From positions 248,001 through 312,000 of the forward strand of contig NZ_BOML01000006.1 in assembly GCF_016862175.1 (NCBI RefSeq): a stretch of DNA of 64,000 nt, read 5' to 3'. Shown here one piece after another: positions 1 to 7,623 of this stretch; position 1 is the first letter of the stretch; each line of letters opens with the position of its first letter. Below the pieces are notes generated by a model. It was given only the letters and a program-made list of their open reading frames with translations, did no database searches and had not been told where the DNA came from. The DNA is from Paractinoplanes durhamensis (lineage in GTDB: Bacteria; Actinomycetota; Actinomycetes; Mycobacteriales; Micromonosporaceae). Position numbers and translations under genes: made by a program.

Positions 1-1
1 C

Positions 2-271
2 CTCACCGGGCTGGTCAGCGGCAAGCAGGCCGAGGGGGTCGGCACCACCGTGGTGCATTTCGCCGACGTCACTGACGAGGAGATCGCGGCCTACGTCGCC
101 ACCGACGAGCCGCTCAACGTGGCCGGGTCCTTCACGCTGGACGGGCGCGGTGGCGCCTTCGTCGAGCGGATCGAAGGGGATCCGGGCAACGTCATCGGGC
201 TTTCCCTTCCGCTGCTGCGGAAGCTCCTCATCGAGATGGGCGTCTCGATCACCGCTTTGTGGCGGGCCTGA
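2..271 (+). CDS. maf: Maf family nucleotide pyrophosphatase, C-terminal part (cut by window edge)
   Basis: The reading frame is already open at base 2, so only the last 89 residues are present. The segment ERIEGDPGNVIGLSLPLL matches the conserved C-terminal end of Maf/YhdE proteins, house-cleaning pyrophosphatases that hydrolyse non-canonical or m5UTP/UTP-type nucleotides to monophosphates. The catalytic N-terminal motifs lie outside the window. The TGA stop (269-271) sits inside a perfect 18-bp hairpin followed by tandem copies of one arm. The next gene is convergent. The family call is firm; the substrate cannot be judged from this fragment. Confidence 0.8.
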   Translation, partial: LTGLVSGKQAEGVGTTVVHFADVTDEEIAAYVATDEPLNVAGSFTLDGRGGAFVERIEGDPGNVIGLSLPLLRKLLIEMGVSITALWRA

Positions 272-291
272 CCAGGCCCGCCACAAAGCGG
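252..291. terminator. 18-bp perfect hairpin over the maf stop codon
   Basis: Left arm 252-269 and right arm 274-291 are exact reverse complements, with a 4-nt loop (gacc). The left arm contains the last maf codons and the first base of the stop. There is no T-tract on either side, so this would be an I-shaped actinobacterial-type terminator or an mRNA 3' stabiliser between the convergent genes maf and the ABC permease. Confidence 0.6.
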
Positions 292-351
292 CAAGGCCCG
301 CCACAAAGCGGCAAGGCCCGCCACAAAGCGGCAAGGCCCGCCACAAAGCGG
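274..351. repeat. Four tandem copies of a 20-bp unit downstream of maf
   Basis: The unit aggcccgccacaaagcggca starts at 274, 294, 314 and 334; the last copy is complete for 18 bases. Each copy is the reverse complement of the 3' end of maf, so the single left arm at 252-269 could pair with any of the four copies. There are no unique spacers, so this is not a CRISPR array. Confidence 0.9.
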
Positions 352-366
352 CGAAACCGGAGAGCC

Positions 367-1122
367 TCAGCGCACGCTGCGGGAGAACTCCCGAGCCGCC
401 CACAGGACGGCGAGCAGCGCCAGCACGGCCATGATCAGCAGGCCCTGCCAGACATCGGGGGCGCCCAGGTCACCCCGGAACAGGGCCCGGGTGCCGTTGA
501 CCGCCCACGAGAACGGGTTCCAATCGGCGATGCCCTGCAGCCAACCGGGGGCGAAGGTCAGCGGCAGCAGGATGCCGGAGAGCAGCAGCACCGGCTGGGC
601 CACCGTGTTCATCAGCGGCGCCAGCGCGTCCTCGCTCTTCACGACGAGCGCGATGCCGTAGCTCAGGGCCGAGGTCATCAGTGAGATCAGCGCCAGCATC
701 AGGTACGCGAGCAGCAGGTTCCCGATGAACACGCGCAGATCGAAGAGCAGGGCCAGCAGCGTGATGATCACCGCCTGGGCGATCAGCGAGACCACGTCGC
801 GCAGCGATCGGCCCAGCAGCAGGGCCAGCCGCGACACGGGGGTCACCCGGGAGCGCTCGATCACCCCGGCCCGCAGCTCGGCGATCAGCCCGAAACCCTG
901 GAACAGGCCCCCGAAGATCGCGAGCAGAACCAACAGGCCGGGGACGAAGATTTCGTACGCCTCCGCGTTGGAGTTCACCTGAAGTGCCGGTTTGAGCAGC
1001 GGGGCGAACAGCAACAGATACATCACCGGCTGGAAGACGCCGACCAGGATCCAGACCGGATTGCGCAGCAGTAGTTGAGCCTGCCGCTGGAAGATCAGTG
1101 AAGTGTCGCGCAGCAGCTTCAT
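367..1122 (-). CDS. ABC-2 type transporter permease (DrrB-like)
   Basis: 251 residues with about six hydrophobic segments, starting with a cytoplasmic stretch followed by the membrane segment WILVGVFQPVMYLLLFAPL. This pattern is typical of ABC-2 permeases of the daunorubicin-exporter (DrrB) group, which form the membrane half of small-molecule or lipid exporters. It starts 3 bases after the stop of the ATPase gene, so the two are translated as a unit. A PadR regulator upstream suggests induction by a toxic compound. The substrate is unknown. Confidence 0.88.
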   Translation of the reverse strand: MKLLRDTSLIFQRQAQLLLRNPVWILVGVFQPVMYLLLFAPLLKPALQVNSNAEAYEIFVPGLLVLLAIFGGLFQGFGLIAELRAGVIERSRVTPVSRLALLLGRSLRDVVSLIAQAVIITLLALLFDLRVFIGNLLLAYLMLALISLMTSALSYGIALVVKSEDALAPLMNTVAQPVLLLSGILLPLTFAPGWLQGIADWNPFSWAVNGTRALFRGDLGAPDVWQGLLIMAVLALLAVLWAAREFSRSVR

Positions 1123-1125
1123 CGC

Positions 1126-2070
1126 TCAGCTCTCCCGCAGGGATCGGCCGGTCTTGGTGAGGAAGACGTCGTCGAGGCTGGGCCGGCGCAGCTCGATCCC
1201 GCCCAGCGGCACGTCGGCGGCGTCCAGGGCGCGCAGGATCTGCGGAATGGCCACGGCGCCGTCTTCGACAAAGAGGCGCACGCTGTCGTCGTACGTCTCA
1301 ATCTTGTAGGCATTGAGGGCTTGCGCAGCGGCAGAGATCGAGCCGGGCGCGAGTCCGACCCGAACAACGTCGCCGGAGATTTCCCTTTTCAGTTCGGAAG
1401 GCGTGCCGGAGGCGACGATCTCGCCGTTGTCCATGATGGAGATCCGGTCGCAGAGCGCGTCAGCCTCGTCGAGGTAGTGCGTGGTGATGAAGACCGTCAT
1501 GCCCTCCGCGCGCAGACGGCGGACCTCGTCCCACATGTGGGCCCGGCTCTGCGGGTCGAGGCCGGTGGTGGGCTCGTCGAGGAAGACCACCTTGGGTTCG
1601 TGGATGATGCCGAGCGCGATGTCGACCCGTCGGCGCTGCCCACCGGAGTAGGTCTGGCACTTGCGGTCGGCGTACTCGGACAGTTGGAACGCCTCGAGGA
1701 CCTGGGCGGTGCGGGCGCGGGCGTCCGCCTTGCTGACGCCGTAGAGCCGGGCCTGGAGCACCAACTCCTCGCGGGCGGTCGATCCGTCCCAGGTGCTGCC
1801 GCCCTGTGCGACGTACCCGATCCGGCGGCGCACTTCCCCGGGGTCGGCGCGGAGGTCGGCGCCGGCGATGGTCGCGCTGCCGCCGTCCGGCTCGATCAGG
1901 GTGGCGAGCATGCGCAGCGTGGTGGTCTTGCCGGCCCCGTTCGGGCCGAGGAAGCCGAAGATCTCGCCTTCGGCGACGTCGAGGTCGACACCGCGTACGG
2001 CCTCGATGGTCTTTTTCTCGCGCCCCTGGCGCGACTTGAACGACTTGCGCAACCCGCGAGTCTCTATCAT
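1126..2070 (-). CDS. ABC transporter ATP-binding protein (DrrA-like)
   Basis: 314 residues. Walker A is GPNGAGKTT (residues 42-50), the signature is YSGGQRRR, Walker B is VVFLDEP and the H-loop lies in TTHYLDEAD. A C-terminal extension of about 80 residues after the nucleotide-binding domain is usual in the DrrA group. It energises the ABC-2 permease encoded directly downstream. It lies downstream of padR with 42 bases between; that gap holds a large palindrome, so it may be expressed both from the padR promoter and from its own repressed promoter. Confidence 0.92.
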   Translation of the reverse strand: MIETRGLRKSFKSRQGREKKTIEAVRGVDLDVAEGEIFGFLGPNGAGKTTTLRMLATLIEPDGGSATIAGADLRADPGEVRRRIGYVAQGGSTWDGSTAREELVLQARLYGVSKADARARTAQVLEAFQLSEYADRKCQTYSGGQRRRVDIALGIIHEPKVVFLDEPTTGLDPQSRAHMWDEVRRLRAEGMTVFITTHYLDEADALCDRISIMDNGEIVASGTPSELKREISGDVVRVGLAPGSISAAAQALNAYKIETYDDSVRLFVEDGAVAIPQILRALDAADVPLGGIELRRPSLDDVFLTKTGRSLRES

Positions 2071-2086
2071 GCGGGCAGCGTAGGTT

Positions 2087-2114
2087 AATCAAGTTTTACT
2101 AGTCAAACTTGATT
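2087..2114. promoter_or_regulatory. 28-bp palindrome, probable PadR operator
   Basis: Perfect 10-bp arms AATCAAGTTT (2087-2096) and AAACTTGATT (2105-2114) flank a centre that contains the palindrome ACTAGT. It lies 17-44 bases upstream of the ATPase start and overlaps the padR stop codon. PadR proteins bind such dyads as dimers, so the adjacent PadR is the obvious candidate. The assignment is by position and symmetry only. Confidence 0.65.
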
Positions 2115-2664
2115 ATGCGACCGGCGACTCACCGGCTTCGATTTTCTTGGCCGTGCGCTCGCACCAGAGGATCTCCGCCTCGGACCGGACGATGGTCAGC
2201 TCCCACATCCAGGACACATAGACCGGCTTCTGGTCGGCCCAGTCCGCCTTGGTCGCCGCCTCCAACTGCTGCACGCCCACCCGCAACTGCGCGGCCCGGT
2301 TGCGCAGCGCCGCCGCAGCCTCCTCGCGCGACAGGAACGGCAGGAAGGAGAACGCGGCCATGAACGGATCGGTCGGCGTGGCCAGGTTCCACCAGTCGCC
2401 CCGCAGCAGCGACTGGAACTCGGCCCGGCCCTTGTCGGTGATCTCGTAGGTGGTGCGGGCCGGCCGCCCGGCAACCTGCTCGGTGGAGACCTCGCGGAGC
2501 AGATCTTCCTCGGTGAGCTTGCGCAGCGCGTGATAGATCGAACCGGGCTGGATGTTGGCCCACTTGTCGGCGTTCCAGCTCAGCAACTCGCGGCGCACGT
2601 CATAGCCGTGCACCGGCTGCAGCCACTGAACCAGGCCAAGAATCATCATGCGCGTCGTGGACAC
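2113..2664 (-). CDS. PadR family transcriptional regulator
   Basis: 183 residues with the PadR winged-helix pattern: LGLVQWLQPVHGYDVRREL, then QPGSIYHALRKLTEEDLL and the wing with TYEITDKGRAEF. The C-terminal half is the helical dimerisation domain of the longer PadR subfamily. It is the first gene of the padR-ATPase-permease unit and probably represses the exporter until a ligand binds. The GTG start is placed 7 bases after a TACCCT -10 element (2672-2677), which predicts a leaderless mRNA. Confidence 0.9.
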   Translation of the reverse strand: MSTTRMMILGLVQWLQPVHGYDVRRELLSWNADKWANIQPGSIYHALRKLTEEDLLREVSTEQVAGRPARTTYEITDKGRAEFQSLLRGDWWNLATPTDPFMAAFSFLPFLSREEAAAALRNRAAQLRVGVQQLEAATKADWADQKPVYVSWMWELTIVRSEAEILWCERTAKKIEAGESPVA

Positions 2665-2671
2665 AACTCAC

Positions 2672-2703
2672 AGGGTAGATCTGCGGTTAACTTTCGTTAG
2701 GCT
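2672..2703. promoter_or_regulatory. Back-to-back leaderless promoters of padR and the carboxylase gene
   Basis: The 45-bp gap between divergent genes holds two -10 elements: TACCCT on the minus strand (2677-2672), 7 bases before the padR GTG, and TAGGCT on the plus strand (2698-2703), 6 bases before the ATG at 2710. Neither gene has room for a Shine-Dalgarno leader. The two promoters must overlap in their -35 regions. Confidence 0.5.
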
Positions 2704-2709
2704 CGGGCG

Positions 2710-4461
2710 ATGCGCAAGGTATTGGTCGCCAACCGAGGCGAGATCGCCGTCCGGGTGATCCGGGCCTGCCAGGACGCCGGCTTGGCCAGCGTCGCCGTCT
2801 ACGCCGACAGCGACCGCGACGGTCTGCCGGCCCGGCTCGCCGACGAGGCGTTCGCGTTGGCCGGCGAGACCGCCGCCGACACGTACCTCCGCATCGACAA
2901 GCTTCTCGACGTCGCGGCCCGCAGCGGCGCCGACGCGGTACATCCGGGCTACGGCTTCCTCTCCGAGAACGCCGAGTTCGCCCAGGCCGTGATCGACGCC
3001 GGGCTGACCTGGATCGGCCCGACCCCGCAGGCGATCCGCGACCTCGGCGACAAGGTCACCGCACGGCACATCGCCCAGCGGGCCGGTGCGCCGCTGGTGG
3101 CCGGCACCGCCGAGCCGGCGGTCGACGCCGAGGAGATCGTGGCATTCGCCCGGGAGAACGGCCTGCCGGTGGCGATCAAGGCGGCGTTCGGTGGTGGCGG
3201 CCGCGGTCTCAAGGTCGCGCGCACGATCGAGGAGATCCCGTCGCTGTTCGAGAGCGCCACCCGCGAGGCGGTCGCGGCGTTCGGGCGCGGCGAGTGCTTC
3301 GTCGAGCGCTATCTCGACCGGCCCCGGCACGTCGAGGCGCAGGTCCTGGCGGACACCCACGGCAACGTCGTGGTGGTCGGCACCCGCGACTGCTCGCTGC
3401 AACGCCGGCACCAGAAGCTGGTCGAGGAGGCGCCCGCACCGTTCCTCACCGAGGCCCAGCGGGCCCAGATCCACGACAGCGCCAAGGCGATCTGCCGCGA
3501 GGCCGGCTACCACGGCGCCGGCACGGTGGAATACCTGGTCGGCCAGGACGGCACGATCTCCTTCCTCGAGGTCAACACGCGACTGCAGGTGGAGCACCCG
3601 GTCAGCGAGGAGACCGCCGGGATCGACCTGGTGCGCGAGCAGTTCCGGATCGCCGACGGCGAGCCGCTCCCCTTCACCGAGGACCCGGAGCCGCGCGGGC
3701 ACGCGATCGAGTTCCGGATCAACGGCGAGGACGCGGGCCGCAACTTCCTGCCGGCGCCGGGCACGGTCACCGCGCTGGCCTGGCCGCTCGGGCCGGGCGT
3801 GCGGGTCGACTCGGGCGTCGAGGCGGGCAGCGTCATCGGCGGCAACTTCGACTCGATGCTCGCGAAGATCATCGTGATCGGGGCGACCCGCGCGGAGGCG
3901 CTCGAACGCTCCCGCCGGGTGCTCGACGAAACGGTGGTCGAGGGCATCGCGACCGTGCTGCCGTTCCACCGGGCCGTCGTGCGCGATCCGGCGTTCACGG
4001 CCGAGCCGTTCACCGTGCACACCCGGTGGATCGAGACGGAGTGGGCGGGCGGCGTCGAGCCGTTCGGCGCGGCCGCACCGACGGCCGAGCCGGCCGAACG
4101 AGAAACCGTGGTGGTCGAGGTCGGCGGCAAGAGGCTCGAGGTGAGTCTCCCGAAAACCCTTATGACGGGTACGCGTGGGACCGCGGCCCAACCGCAGCGT
4201 CCGACTTCCCGCCGCTCGGGTGCGCAAGCTTCCACGACGGCCGCGGGCGGTGCCGCGCTGACCGCGCCGATGCAGGGCACGATCGTCAAGGTCGCCGTCT
4301 CCGACGGCGACGAGGTGCAGGAGGGCGACACGATCGTCGTGGTCGAGGCCATGAAGATGGAGCAGCCCTTGCAGGCGCACCGCTCCGGCACGATCTCCGG
4401 CCTGGCCGTCGAGGTGGGCGGCACGGTGACGGCCGGCGCCCTGATCTGCTCGATCGACTGA
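2710..4461 (+). CDS. accA: Acyl-CoA (acetyl/propionyl-CoA) carboxylase alpha chain: biotin carboxylase plus biotin carrier
   Basis: 583 residues. Residues 1-450 are the biotin carboxylase: [15 protein letters not shown] at the N-terminus, the ATP-grasp loop [10 protein letters not shown] and [16 protein letters not shown] linker then leads to a biotinyl domain with EAMKME; the biotinylated lysine is residue 549, 34 residues from the end as in the family. The product carboxylates biotin with ATP and bicarbonate and hands it to a separate beta (carboxyltransferase) subunit, which is not in this window. Length and architecture match actinobacterial AccA1/AccA2 proteins. It is predicted to be leaderless. 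Confidence 0.95.
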   Translation: MRKVLVANRGEIAVRVIRACQDAGLASVAVYADSDRDGLPARLADEAFALAGETAADTYLRIDKLLDVAARSGADAVHPGYGFLSENAEFAQAVIDAGLTWIGPTPQAIRDLGDKVTARHIAQRAGAPLVAGTAEPAVDAEEIVAFARENGLPVAIKAAFGGGGRGLKVARTIEEIPSLFESATREAVAAFGRGECFVERYLDRPRHVEAQVLADTHGNVVVVGTRDCSLQRRHQKLVEEAPAPFLTEAQRAQIHDSAKAICREAGYHGAGTVEYLVGQDGTISFLEVNTRLQVEHPVSEETAGIDLVREQFRIADGEPLPFTEDPEPRGHAIEFRINGEDAGRNFLPAPGTVTALAWPLGPGVRVDSGVEAGSVIGGNFDSMLAKIIVIGATRAEALERSRRVLDETVVEGIATVLPFHRAVVRDPAFTAEPFTVHTRWIETEWAGGVEPFGAAAPTAEPAERETVVVEVGGKRLEVSLPKTLMTGTRGTAAQPQRPTSRRSGAQASTTAAGGAALTAPMQGTIVKVAVSDGDEVQEGDTIVVVEAMKMEQPLQAHRSGTISGLAVEVGGTVTAGALICSID

Positions 4462-4465
4462 GCCC

Positions 4466-4517
4466 GTTACGGGGCTCGCGTTACGGGGCTCGCGCTACGG
4501 GCTCGCGCTACGGCGCG
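4466..4517. repeat. Short tandem repeat over the TetR stop codon
   Basis: Units of 14, 14, 13 and about 11 bases: gttacggggctcgc at 4466 and 4480, then gctacgggctcgc at 4494, then a partial copy at 4507. Read on the minus strand, each copy begins with CCGTAG or CCGTAA, so the TetR stop codon and its preceding codon are repeated three more times behind the gene. It is the only sequence between the convergent carboxylase and TetR genes. Confidence 0.8.
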
Positions 4518-5143
4518 AAGTCGCGGGACAGCTCCGAGAAGAGGATCCGGGCGGTTTCGGCCGGGTCCAGTTCACGGTCCGGGAAGGCGCCGGTCAGCCA
4601 CAGCGTGGCGAACCCGTGCGCCATCGACCACGCCGCCAGCCCGGCCGTGCGCACCTCGGGCGGCGCGGTCTCGGCCGTGCCTTCGCGCGCGGGGCGGGCC
4701 GGCCCGTCGGCGTCGGCGCGGGCCAGGAAACCGTCCGGCAGGTCCGACACCGCGGCGTAGAGCGCGTCGGCCGCCTTCGCCCGCGCGGCAAGCAACTCCG
4801 GATCGTCGGCGTGGTAGAGATCGGTGCGCCACATGACGTCGAAGGTGGCCCGGCGGGTCACCGCGAACCGGATGTAGGTGACCCCCAGCTCGATGAAGCT
4901 GTTGCTGGCCAGCCGGGAGGTGGCGAGCGCCTTGGCCAGTTGCTCGAAGCCGGCCGTGGCGACCGCGGTGAGCAGCCCGGCCTTGTCTCCGAAGTGGTGG
5001 GTGGGCGCCGCGTGCGAGACCCCGGCCCGGCGGGCCAGATCCCGCATGCTGAGGGTGGCCACGCCGTGCTCGGTGATCGCTTCCTCAGCGGCCTGCAACA
5101 GGGCCCGGCGCAGGTCACCGTGGTGGTAGGACTGCTTGACCAT
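4508..5143 (-). CDS. TetR/AcrR family transcriptional regulator
   Basis: 211 residues. The N-terminal helix-turn-helix reads SMRDLARRAGVSHAAPTHHFGDKAGLLTAV, a typical TetR recognition region with the HF.DK.GLL signature. The C-terminal ligand domain resembles the WHG type of TetR proteins. A 15-bp palindrome and a -10 TAAGAT lie just upstream, so the gene is probably autoregulated. Neighbouring targets could be the acetyltransferase upstream or the carboxylase; the effector is unknown. Confidence 0.88.
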   Translation of the reverse strand: MVKQSYHHGDLRRALLQAAEEAITEHGVATLSMRDLARRAGVSHAAPTHHFGDKAGLLTAVATAGFEQLAKALATSRLASNSFIELGVTYIRFAVTRRATFDVMWRTDLYHADDPELLAARAKAADALYAAVSDLPDGFLARADADGPARPAREGTAETAPPEVRTAGLAAWSMAHGFATLWLTGAFPDRELDPAETARILFSELSRDFAP

Positions 5144-5149
5144 GGCCGA

Positions 5150-5171
5150 ATCTTAACTTGTCGCTGACAAG
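5150..5171 (-). promoter_or_regulatory. TetR operator and leaderless promoter
   Basis: A perfect dyad CTTGTC-N3-GACAAG (5157-5171) abuts a minus-strand -10 TAAGAT (5155-5150), which ends 6 bases before the ATG of the TetR gene. A repressor bound here would block its own transcription. Confidence 0.55.
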
Positions 5172-5187
5172 ATGATGAGGACAGGCC

Positions 5188-5730
5188 CTAACCGGTCGGC
5201 AGCCAGTAGCGCAGCTTCTCGTCGAGCTTGTCGTGCAGCACCCCGCCGTTGCGCTCGATCGTCCGGCGGGACGCGTCGTTCGTCTCGTCGCAGGTGATCA
5301 GCACCGAGGACAGGCCGAGCGTGGCGGCGATCGGCAGGGACGCGCCCAGCATCGCCGACGCGTGCCCCTTCCGGCGCGCCGACGGGCGTACGTCGTACCC
5401 GATGTGCCCGTTGCGTTCGCCCATCCGCCCCGGCGCGAGCCGGTGCCGGATGCCCAACCGGCCGAGGTATTCGTCGCCGTCGACCCACCACAGCGACGTC
5501 GTCGGGACGAAGGTGGCCGGCCGCGGCGTGTCCTCCAGCTCCTGCGCCCGAAGGCTGCCGACGAACCGCTCGAACTCCGGCCGCTCGGCCCAACCGGCAC
5601 CGAACTGCCGAATGTACTGCCCCACGTTGCTGCCGTCGCCGGGCTCGCCCCGGCCCTCGGCGATGTGCTCGGCCATCGCGCGCAGGTAGGAGGCGTGGAC
5701 GTCGACGGTGGGGGGAATCAGGGCCGGCAT
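5188..5730 (-). CDS. GNAT family N-acetyltransferase
   Basis: 180 residues from the ATG at 5728-5730. The acetyl-CoA binding motif A region is IGYDVRPSARRKGHASAMLGA (cut here to the R-x-x-G/A signature RRKGHA), followed by VLITCDETNDASRRTIERNGG, the typical GNAT beta5/alpha4 segment. It is a small-molecule or protein N-acetyltransferase with unknown acceptor. It follows the transglutaminase gene by 5 bases and may be the last gene of that operon. A longer upstream frame exists but runs through the transglutaminase gene, so it was not used. Confidence 0.85.
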   Translation of the reverse strand: MPALIPPTVDVHASYLRAMAEHIAEGRGEPGDGSNVGQYIRQFGAGWAERPEFERFVGSLRAQELEDTPRPATFVPTTSLWWVDGDEYLGRLGIRHRLAPGRMGERNGHIGYDVRPSARRKGHASAMLGASLPIAATLGLSSVLITCDETNDASRRTIERNGGVLHDKLDEKLRYWLPTG

Positions 5731-5735
5731 GCCGC

Positions 5736-6599
5736 TCAGCGTAGGCGAGTGATCGTCACTTCGACGCCCTGTCCGGTGCTCTTCGGTCCGGCGTAGACAC
5801 CCTTGAGCGGCGGCACGTCCCCGTACTCCCGGCCGCGCCCGACCACGACGTGCCGCTCCCCCACCGGGACGCCGTTGGTCGGGTCGAAGGCCGTCCACCG
5901 GCCCACCCACCACTCGACCCAGGCGTGCGACTGGCCGATCACCGAGTCACCGATCGCGGCCGAGGGCTGCGGGTGAAGGTAGCCGGAGACGTAGCGGGCC
6001 GGCATGCCCATCTCGCGCAGCATCCCGACGGTCAGGTGGCTGATGTCCTGGCAGACGCCCTTGCGCTGCTCCCAGGCGTGCAGTGCGTCGCTCTGCACGC
6101 CGGTCGCGCCGGGTTGATAGGTGACCTCGCCGCGCACGAACTCGCAGACGGCGAGGGCGGCCGCGTGCGGGGTGGCGTGCGCGGCCTTGATGTCGGCCGC
6201 GATCCCGCTCAGCTCGTCGTCGAGGCCGGTGCGCTTGGTCGGCAGGACCAGCTCGTACCAGCGGTCGACGCTCTCCGGCTGGGTGAGCCCCTCCCAGGAG
6301 GAGCCTTCGCCCGCTTCGAGCAGGTCGCCGGGCGGCAGAGTCTCCACCGTCGACGTCGCCGTCACGGTCAGCGCGTCGTGCTTGGCGTGCACGTCGAACG
6401 CGGTGACGACGGTCCCCCAGTAGTCCTCGTAGCGGTAGGTGCGGGCCGGCGGCCACACCTCCACCCGGGCGTCGAGCACGGCCTGACGGGCTTCGTTACG
6501 CGGCCACATCCGGGCCTCGTTGTAGGACGAGCTCACCGGCCCCGCATAGTCGAACCCGCTCTTGTGCTGAATCCGAAGTCGCCAGCTGTCCACCGTCAT
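5736..6599 (-). CDS. Transglutaminase-like cysteine protease family protein
   Basis: 287 residues. The bacterial transglutaminase N-domain precedes a papain-like core with the triad Cys183 (RKGVCQDISH), His225 (QSHAWVEWW) and Asp239 (AFDPTNG). Proteins of this group occur next to circularly permuted ATP-grasp and alpha-E genes and are thought to cleave or rearrange isopeptide or peptide bonds. The ATG at 6597-6599 has a good ribosome site (AAGGAGG, 7 bases away). It overlaps the end of the 30-codon frame upstream by ATGA. Confidence 0.9.
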   Translation of the reverse strand: MTVDSWRLRIQHKSGFDYAGPVSSSYNEARMWPRNEARQAVLDARVEVWPPARTYRYEDYWGTVVTAFDVHAKHDALTVTATSTVETLPPGDLLEAGEGSSWEGLTQPESVDRWYELVLPTKRTGLDDELSGIAADIKAAHATPHAAALAVCEFVRGEVTYQPGATGVQSDALHAWEQRKGVCQDISHLTVGMLREMGMPARYVSGYLHPQPSAAIGDSVIGQSHAWVEWWVGRWTAFDPTNGVPVGERHVVVGRGREYGDVPPLKGVYAGPKSTGQGVEVTITRLR

Positions 6600-6688
6600 G
6601 CTGAGCCCTCCTTGGGCATGCCCTTCTGGCCCTCGCCTGCGGCCTGGGCGTGCAAGTCACGGAAGTGCCGCTCGGTGCAGGCGGTCAT
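6596..6688 (-). CDS. Candidate 30-residue small protein in the ATP-grasp operon
   Basis: An ATG at 6688-6686 overlaps the alpha-E stop (ATGA) and the frame ends in a TGA that overlaps the transglutaminase ATG (again ATGA). The 30-residue product starts MTACTERHFRDL and ends MPKEGSA. A ribosome site GGGGAG lies 7 bases upstream. 26 of 30 codons end in G or C, as expected of coding DNA in this genome. It exactly fills the gap between two operon genes. No family is recognised. It could be a structured spacer that only looks coding, but the double stop-start overlap argues for translation. Confidence 0.5.
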   Translation of the reverse strand: MTACTERHFRDLHAQAAGEGQKGMPKEGSA

Positions 6689-7623
6689 GCCACCGCTCCC
6701 CGCACCCAGTTGACCGCGGTCGTCTGCCGGAAATAGCGCCGGGACACCGCGTCATTCACCTGCGAACACGTCTTCTCCAGGCTGGCCAGCACCGGCGACA
6801 GGTCGCCGATCAGATCGTCCGCGCCGCGGAACTCGAGGTTGGTGCGGGCCCGCCCGACGATCCGCTGCGCGTCGGTGGCCACCCCGGCCCGGCCCGGATC
6901 GGGTTCCAGATCGGACAGGCAGCTCTCCGCGGTGGAGAGCGCCGCGAACACCGACCGCGGGAACAGCCGGTCGAGCAGCAGGAACTCGGCCGCGTGCCGG
7001 TCGTCGAGCGACCCCCGGTAGGTACGCAGGAACGTCTCCCAGGCCCCGCTCGACCGCAGCAGGGTCATCCAGGTCGGGATGCTGCCGCCGGCCCGCTCAT
7101 GGGTGCGCAGCAGCCGGGCGGTCATGTCGACCCGTTCCACGCTGCGGCCGAGCACCAGGAACAGCCAGCCCTCGTCACGGCTCATGGTCGCGTCGGTCAG
7201 CCCGGCCATCACCGCGCAGCGCTCCCGCACCCAGCGGAAGAACGCGTGCACGCCCTGCTGCTCGACCCGCCGCCGGGCGTTGGGCAGGCCGTGCCAGGTG
7301 GAGTTGAGGCACTCCCACATCTCCGAGGAGACCGTCTCCCGGGAGCCGCGGGCATTTTCCCGGGCGGCGGCGAGCGCGCCGACCACCGAGGAGGCGTTCC
7401 GGTCGTCGAGGCCGAGCAGGCCGACCACCTGGGCCGAGGTGAACGGCCCGTCGGTGGTGGGCATGCCCATCACGCCCAGCAGCGACCGGCAGGCCGCATC
7501 CTCCTGGGTCCACGGGTCGGCGAGCATCCGCTGCAGGTGGACGTCGAGGATGCGGGCGGTGTCCTCGGCCCGCTCGACGTAGCGGCCGATCCAGTAGAGC
7601 GACTCGGCTATCCGGCTCAGCAC
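6685..7623 (-). CDS. Alpha-E domain protein (COG2307)
   Basis: 312 residues, almost entirely helical, beginning VLSRIAESLYWIGRYVERAEDTAR, the hallmark start of alpha-E proteins, which usually pair with circularly permuted ATP-grasp enzymes. The GTG start at 7623 is chosen over longer frames because a strong ribosome site (GGGGAGG, 7635-7629) lies 5 bases upstream and the start is nested with the stop of the previous gene (GTGCTGA). Biochemical role unknown; the family is inferred to act in peptide ligation or modification. Confidence 0.9.
   Translation of the reverse strand: MLSRIAESLYWIGRYVERAEDTARILDVHLQRMLADPWTQEDAACRSLLGVMGMPTTDGPFTSAQVVGLLGLDDRNASSVVGALAAARENARGSRETVSSEMWECLNSTWHGLPNARRRVEQQGVHAFFRWVRERCAVMAGLTDATMSRDEGWLFLVLGRSVERVDMTARLLRTHERAGGSIPTWMTLLRSSGAWETFLRTYRGSLDDRHAAEFLLLDRLFPRSVFAALSTAESCLSDLEPDPGRAGVATDAQRIVGRARTNLEFRGADDLIGDLSPVLASLEKTCSQVNDAVSRRYFRQTTAVNWVRGAVA

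Noticed and set aside
274..351. CRISPR array
   Set aside because: The 20-bp copies are contiguous without unique spacers and no cas genes are present.
2668..4380. 570-codon minus-strand frame opposite the carboxylase gene
   Set aside because: Arg/Asp/Leu-rich antisense shadow typical of GC-rich genes; the plus strand has complete biotin carboxylase and biotinyl motifs.
5188..5913. GNAT gene beginning at 5913
   Set aside because: The extra 61 codons run through the transglutaminase gene in another frame; the ATG at 5730 starts directly with the GNAT-like N-terminus.
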